Source: Streptomyces sp. P3
Lineage (GTDB): Bacteria > Actinomycetota > Actinomycetes > Streptomycetales > Streptomycetaceae
Assembly (NCBI GenBank): GCA_016893485.2
Contig: JAFEKX020000001.1
Coordinates: 9,069,501 to 9,133,500 of the forward strand
DNA: 64,000 nt
Direction: 5' to 3'
Below are positions 59,449-64,000 of the stretch, piece after piece. The notes under the pieces are model-generated. The model worked only from the letters and a program-made list of their open reading frames with translations, made no database searches and had not been told where the DNA came from. Position 1 is the first letter of the stretch, and each line of letters opens with the position of its first letter. A program made the position numbers and the translations under genes.

Positions 59449-60246
59449 GTGAGCACGCTCAACGGCACCGGAACCCACGTACGGATCGGCCTCGACGCCC
59501 CACCGCGCGTGGCGAGCCTGGGCGTCGGCGTGCACGGGACGGCGAGCCCGCGTGACGTGTTCCGGCTGCCGGACCTGTGGCAGCTCCATCTGTACGGCTA
59601 CGAGGCCGAGTTGACGGTCGACGGCGTGCCGCACGCGATCAGGCCCGGCCATGTCAGCCTGGTGCCGCCCGGCGCGCTCGTGCGGTTCCACTACCGGGGC
59701 CGGTCCGAGCACCTCTTCGCCCACCTGGAACTCCCGTCCGCCGGTGAGCGGTTGACGGTTCCCGTGATGCAGGACGCCGGCACGCAGACGCCGGTCCTGA
59801 CCGACCTGATGCACCGGGCCGTCGCGGCGGCACCGCGCAACTCGGCCCGCGCTGCCGCCGAGTTGTGGGCCGTGCTGTGGCGGGTGGCGGACCTCGCGAC
59901 CCCGGCGGACGGCGGGGCCGCCGGACCCCACCCCGCGGTCGCCCTCGCCATCGCGTACATCGAGTCGCACCTGGCGGCCCAACTGACCGTCCCCGACGTG
60001 GCGCACGCGGCCGGCGTCTCGCACAACCACCTCATCCGCCTGATCCACGCCGAGTCCGGCACCACCGTCGTCGCCTACATCCGGCACCGCCGCATGGAGC
60101 GCGCCCGGCACCTGCTGCGCGAATCGACGCTGTCCGTCCCTGCCATCGCGGCGGCCGTCGGCATCGGCGACCTACAGGCCTTCAACAAGGCGTGCAGGCG
60201 CGAACTGGGGGCCTCACCCAGGGCAGTTCGCGCAGGCGCCTCGTGA
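59449..60246 (+). CDS. AraC family transcriptional regulator
   Basis: An intact 265-residue regulator. The N-terminal cupin-type sensor has QLHLYGYEAELTVDGVPHAI and HVSLVPPGALVRFHYRG. The DNA-binding domain has two helix-turn-helix units: LTVPDVAHAAGVSHNHLIRL and LSVPAIAAAVGIGDLQAFNK. It ends 1 bp from the convergent fucosidase gene, a pairing common for sugar regulators and their enzymes. GTG 59449. Confidence 0.92.
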   Translation: MSTLNGTGTHVRIGLDAPPRVASLGVGVHGTASPRDVFRLPDLWQLHLYGYEAELTVDGVPHAIRPGHVSLVPPGALVRFHYRGRSEHLFAHLELPSAGERLTVPVMQDAGTQTPVLTDLMHRAVAAAPRNSARAAAELWAVLWRVADLATPADGGAAGPHPAVALAIAYIESHLAAQLTVPDVAHAAGVSHNHLIRLIHAESGTTVVAYIRHRRMERARHLLRESTLSVPAIAAAVGIGDLQAFNKACRRELGASPRAVRAGAS

Positions 60247-60247
60247 A

Positions 60248-61520
60248 TCAGTCCCGGCCCGTACCCCCTGTAGAGGTCCAACTCCCCGTCCAGCTCGACC
60301 GCGAGGACGGTCGCGAGGTCGTCCACGTCGGCCGCGCCCGGCGCGTCGATCCACGTCACGCCCGGCACCTCGTCGAGGCCGCCGATGACGTCATGGCCGA
60401 GTTCGGCACCGGTGCCGAGCACGGTGACCCGCCTGACGGGTGTACGCAGCCCGCGCACCGACACCGATTCGCGCGGCGGATCGAAGCACACCAGGTACAG
60501 CGTGCGGCGGTCGGCGGAGAGGGTGCTCGGGCCGTAGTGGTGCCCGGCGGGCAGCCCGGTGACCGTGCCGTACACCGCCTCATGGTGCCGGGCGATCCAC
60601 GCGCCGAGCCCCTCAAGGCGCTCCGTCTGGGCGGGAGTTATCGTCCCGTCCTCCCTCGGGCCCACGTCGAGCAGCAGGTTGCCGCCCATGCCGATCGTCT
60701 CCGTGAAGTAACGCACCAGCTGCCGCACGGACTTGTGGTGCTCGTCCCCGTGCTGGAAACCCCACGAGTCGTTGACCGTGAGGCACAACTCCCACGGTCC
60801 GTCCGGGGCTTGGAGCGGCACGCCCTGCTCGGGTGTCGCGTAGTCGCCGTGACTGAGCATGCGGGCGTTGAGGACGGCGTCCGGGTTCCCGGCGAGGATC
60901 AGCTCCGCCAACTCCCGCATGCCCCACTGCTCTTCGCTGCGCTCCCACTCGCCGTCGAACCACAGCAGGTCGGGCCGGAACCGGTCGACCAGCTCGCCCA
61001 CCTGGCCGTCGCGGTAGGCCAGGTAGCGCGCCCACGCGGCCGGGTCCTCGTGCCCGGGCCGTGCCGAGGCGTACGGGTTGGCGCGGATCTCCCCGTCGGG
61101 CGGCTGTGGGTGCGCCGTGCTGGCGTAGTCGGGGTGGTTCCAGTCGGAGTGCGAGTAGTAGAGGCCCACTTTGAGGCCCTCCTCACGCAGCGCCTCCGCG
61201 TACGGGCCGACCAGATCGCGGCCGGCCGGGGTGCGGCGGACCACGTCCAGGTCACCGTGGGCCGAGTCCCACAGGGCGACACCGTCGTGGTGGCGGGCGG
61301 TCAGCACCGCGTACCTGGCACCCGCCCGCGCGAACAGCCGGGCCCAGGCGCGGGGTTCGTAGCGTGCGGCGGTGAACCCGTCGAGCTGCCGCATGTACTG
61401 GTCGTGCGGCACCTGGCCCGTGTAGAACGACCAGGACTCCGGTACACCGTCGACGGCGTAGATCCCGTAATGGACGAAGATGCCCAACTTGGCATCGCGG
61501 AACCAGGGTTGCATCGGCAT
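60248..61520 (-). CDS. GH29 alpha-L-fucosidase
   Basis: About 424 residues. WFRDAKLGIFVHYGIYAVDG is the family start, ARYAVLTARHHDGVALWDS holds the conserved HHDGF-like motif, GLYYSHSDWNHPDY follows, and RPDLLWFDGEWERS carries the nucleophile Asp. The C-terminal beta domain has NLLLDVGPREDGTI. No signal peptide, so it works on imported oligosaccharides. An extra G near 60270 hides the natural stop; corrected, it ends at 60248 (RGTGRD), 1 bp from the AraC gene. Confidence 0.9.
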
Positions 61521-61619
61521 GCCGCCACGCTAGGACGGGAGGCGGCTGGTGCGCGTGGGCGGTGATCACCACTGGTGGTCCGTTTTCACCACAGTGACCG
61601 CGCTGCGTAGGGTGGCGGC

Positions 61620-62304
61620 ATGACAGATGTTCCTGGAGGCGGTCCGAGTCCGGTGCGGGTGCTGCGGGAGTCCTACGAGGCGCTGATGGCCGTCGTCGAG
61701 CCGCTGGGGGACGAGGAGTCCTGGGTGCCGACGGCCTGCACGGGCTGGGCGGCGCGCGATCTGGTCTTCCACTGTCTCGGGGACGCCCAGCGTGCGCTGG
61801 TCGCCCTGCACACGCCCGCGTCAGGACCGGCGGACCGCGACGCCGTCACCTACTGGCGGGACTGGGCGCCCGACCCGGCCGGCGCGGCGAACGGACGTCG
61901 CTGGAGCAGGGTCGCAGCGAGCATGTTCCTCTGCTTCCGGCAGTTGCGAGCCCTGTACCTGGAGACCGCGGAGGCAGCGGTGAGAGCCGCCGCCGCGACC
62001 GATCCAAAACTCCGGGTCGCCACCCAGGGCCATGTACTGACCGCCGCCGATCTGACGACCACCCTCGCGGTCGAGGCGACCATCCACCACCTCGACCTCG
62101 TCCCCATCTGCCCGGCGCCCCCGGCCCGTCCGTGACCGGACTGGCCGCGGTGCGCACCACCCTCGACGGGCTGCTGGGCCGCCCGGTCCCCTGGACTGGA
62201 CCGACGAGCACTACGCGCGCGCCGCCACCGGCCGGGCACCCCTGACCGAGACCGAACGACGGTCCCTCGGTCCCGACGCGGACCGCCTACCGCTCTTCAG
62301 CTGA
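61620..62304 (+). CDS. Maleylpyruvate isomerase-like (mycothiol/DinB fold) protein
   Basis: About 227 residues. The four-helix DinB-like fold has LRESYEALMAVVEPLGDEES, VPTACTGWAARDLVFHCLGD (metal-binding His in the second helix) and VEATIHHLDLV with two more His. WTDEHYARAATGRAPLTETE is the usual C-terminal end of this actinobacterial family. Slips near 62106 and 62190. Family members use mycothiol as cofactor; the substrate here is unknown. Starts 100 bp from the divergent fucosidase. Confidence 0.82.
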
Positions 62305-63521
62305 CCGGCCGGCCTCGGTCGGCGGGCCGCTCCGCTCCTCCTCGGCCGGCGCGCCGGGGCGCAAACCCTTCGTCGCGTCCCTCAGCCGGCCGAACGTCCG
62401 CTGGAACGGCGACCCGCCCGACAGCGGCGGAGCCCCGGGCGCGGCGGCGGCACCGGCGGACTCGCGGAGCGCGGCCAGCGCCTCGTTGGCCCGGTCCGCG
62501 GACTCCCGGTACAGGTCGCGGGACTTCGTCATCGCCTCGAGTGCCTCGGCGTACATGGCCACGAGCCTGCGCTCCCGGGCCAGTTCCTCGTCCATCGTCA
62601 TCAGGCTCCACTGCTCGCGGAGCGCGGTGACGGCGGCCTCGGCGCCCTCAGGCAGGGGGCGCTCGGAGGCGGCGTAACGGCAGAGCACGTCGATGAGTTC
62701 GGTGGGTTCGGAACCGTCGAGGAAGACACTGCGCACGGAGAACTCGCGCACGTCGTAGGAGTCCGCCACGGGACTGGTCGGCAGCACCACGGCACCGCCG
62801 CGCGGCACCTGGAAGTCGAACTCGCGCAGCAACGCCCAGTTCACGGAGCGTAGTTGATCCGGTGTGGCCCGGTGCTCCACCACTCGGTCCTGGAGACTCG
62901 CCGGCAGCATCCGCGCCAGGGGCAGTCGGCCGAGCGCGTCCGGGGTCATCGCCTCGTGCACGACGACGTGCACGCTCCAGCCGTCCTGCGCACAGCTGCG
63001 GAACAGGCGCCGCAGCTCCTTCTCGTCGGACGGCAGCGGGTTGACCTGCCGGAAACGCAGGCCCGGAACCGTGACATGGTCCCAGCCGGCGTCCGCGTCC
63101 TCGGGCCAGAACATCGTCGCGGGGAGGGCCACCGGAGATCCCAGCCCCGCTCGGCCTCGGCGACCAGGATCCACTCCTGTCCCTCGGTGGAGAGCGGGGC
63201 GGCGGAGGTGGTGCCGGTGCCGGGTTCCGGGACGTGCGGAAGCGTCAGCCGCGCCCGTACGGTCACCGTCCCCTCGACCCGCCACCGTGCCTCGAAGACC
63301 CGGTCGCGCGGATCACGGACCGGCTCGTGGTCCTGGGGCGGACCGGTGTCCCGGTCCTGGTCCTCGTCCGGTTCCAGGTGGTCGTCGATGACCTCGCGGT
63401 CCTTGAGTCGCTGCAGCTGCCGCCGTACGACATCCGCGGCGTCGTCGTCCCCGACATGGCGGCCGCGAGCGAGCCAGACCGTGTGAGGGATCAGGGGCGG
63501 AGCTGGGGAGGAGTTCGACAT
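62287..63521 (-). CDS. Uncharacterised protein, about 411 residues
   Basis: Not a family I can name. The N-terminal part (PPLIPHTVWLARGRHVGDDD, EARWRVEGTVTVRARLTLPH, GQEWILVAEAERG) looks beta-rich. After a base missing near 63137 follow VALPATMFWPEDADAGWDHV, DGWSVHVVVHEAMTPDALGR and VNWALLREFDFQVPRGG. The end is a long helix (LARERRLVAMYAEALEAMTK) with a low-complexity tail. The order suggests a multi-domain soluble protein. It overlaps the end of the isomerase-like gene by 18 bp, tail to tail. Confidence 0.55.
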
Positions 63522-63737
63522 AAGCCAATCTGCGGGCCGGGGCGATGCTGGCCCACCAGTATCACCGTCGGAGATCTTGGCGGGTCAAGCGGGGGCCGGG
63601 CATGGGGTGGTGAAGTCTCGTATGCCCGGTTTTTCGGCGATACCGCGCGAGCATACGCGCGGGGTGTGATCGGTTCACTCCGGGCGGTCGGGTTTCACGC
63701 GTGTCTGTGACCTGGCCCGGTCCGCACAATGAGGGGG

Positions 63738-63781
63738 CGGACGGGACCCGCCCACCATCCGCTCGGGGCGGGTCCCGTCCG
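63738..63781. terminator. 16-bp perfect hairpin
   Basis: CGGACGGGACCCGCCC (63738-63753) pairs with GGGCGGGTCCCGTCCG (63766-63781) across a 12-base loop, 15 bp after the stop of the minus-strand gene at the window edge. A smaller hairpin (CCGCGCG/CGCGCGG) lies at 63643-63662. Confidence 0.85.
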
Positions 63782-63795
63782 TGTGCCACCGGGTC

Positions 63796-64000
63796 TCACC
63801 GCCGTCGATGCCGGTCCGCGCCGCCCGGCCGGGACGCGACGCTCGGTGGCGGCGCGGGCGCGCTGAACCCGGCCGGAACCGACCGCGCGCTCGGCGCGGC
63901 TGGCACCTCCAGAGGGACGACGGTCTCCTCGCGGGGCGGGCGGGTCCGCGGTGCCGGGCGGCCGACGACGCGGGTGTGCGACATCAGCGAGGCGCAGGCC
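63796..64000 (-). CDS. C-terminal end of an unidentified gene, cut by the window
   Basis: An open frame entering from the right edge and ending at 63796. The visible part is a Pro/Arg-rich tail (VVGRPAPRTRPPREE, SAPAPPPSVAS, DRHRRR) that gives no clue to function. An internal ATG at 63984 is probably not the start, since the frame stays open to the edge. Confidence 0.4.
   Translation of the reverse strand, partial: ACASLMSHTRVVGRPAPRTRPPREETVVPLEVPAAPSARSVPAGFSAPAPPPSVASRPGGADRHRRR

Noticed and set aside
1..64000. tRNA, rRNA genes and insertion sequences
   Set aside because: I found no cloverleaf-like sequence, no rRNA motif, no transposase family and no IS-type terminal repeats. Decay in 3.4-7.9 kb shows no transposon debris.

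Overview
The window is high-GC actinobacterial DNA, almost certainly a Streptomyces chromosome. Many starts are GTG, genes are tightly packed and often overlap as ATGA or GTGA, and several families are typical of Streptomyces: a conservon with a P450 pair, DUF5133, SpoIIE-type phosphatases with PAS/GAF domains, GH64 and GH92 secreted hydrolases, an MT0933-type antitoxin, and an ATP-grasp RiPP precursor. About half of the long genes are broken by single-base slips, mostly a missing G or C in a run of four or more. The reading frame resumes with perfect family sequence on the other side. I read these as sequence errors and annotate such genes as one CDS; genes with missing segments or scrambled fragments are called pseudogenes.

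Layout. 1-3.3 kb: a BlaR-like peptidase and BlaI repressor, two BlaI boxes, then a GT28 glycolipid glycosyltransferase, a 74-bp tandem repeat and a polysaccharide deacetylase. 3.3-8 kb: a decayed zone (carboxylesterase, DapB-like, SDR, amidohydrolase and acyl-CoA dehydrogenase remnants) around a MarR regulator and an SDR. 8-15 kb: DoxX and Bcp peroxiredoxin, a PAS-GAF-SpoIIE-HATPase protein, a cupin, an aldo/keto reductase, a TauD-type dioxygenase and a chimeric junction of two truncated genes. 15-26 kb: a HExxH metalloprotease, an MHYT membrane protein, DUF1254, a secreted M4 protease, GH64 glucanase 1, dienelactone hydrolase and a Sua5-like protein.

26.6-31.8 kb is a complete conservon, cvnA-B-C-D followed by two overlapping P450 genes of the CYP157/CYP154 type. 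32-36.6 kb holds a TetR-SDR-alcohol dehydrogenase operon divergent from a class III aminotransferase and Lrp regulator, with two types of palindrome between them. 36.6-40 kb: an MMPL transporter and a membrane SpoIIE phosphatase. 40-44 kb: GH64 glucanase 2 and a GH92 mannosidase. Both GH64 genes carry the same 14-bp palindrome upstream, suggesting shared control by a LacI-type repressor. 44-57.6 kb: acetyltransferase, oxidoreductase, SGNH hydrolase, TetR/FBP pair, ABC exporter, GlxA-type regulator, another PAS-GAF-SpoIIE phosphatase and a serine hydrolase.

57.6-58.8 kb is the most interesting locus: a 63-residue RiPP precursor (tgmA) and its ATP-grasp maturase (tgmB), a predicted side-chain-linked peptide (graspetide) system without the usual neighbouring methyltransferase. 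The window ends with DUF1232, an AraC regulator convergent with a GH29 alpha-L-fucosidase, a maleylpyruvate isomerase-like protein and two uncharacterised genes.
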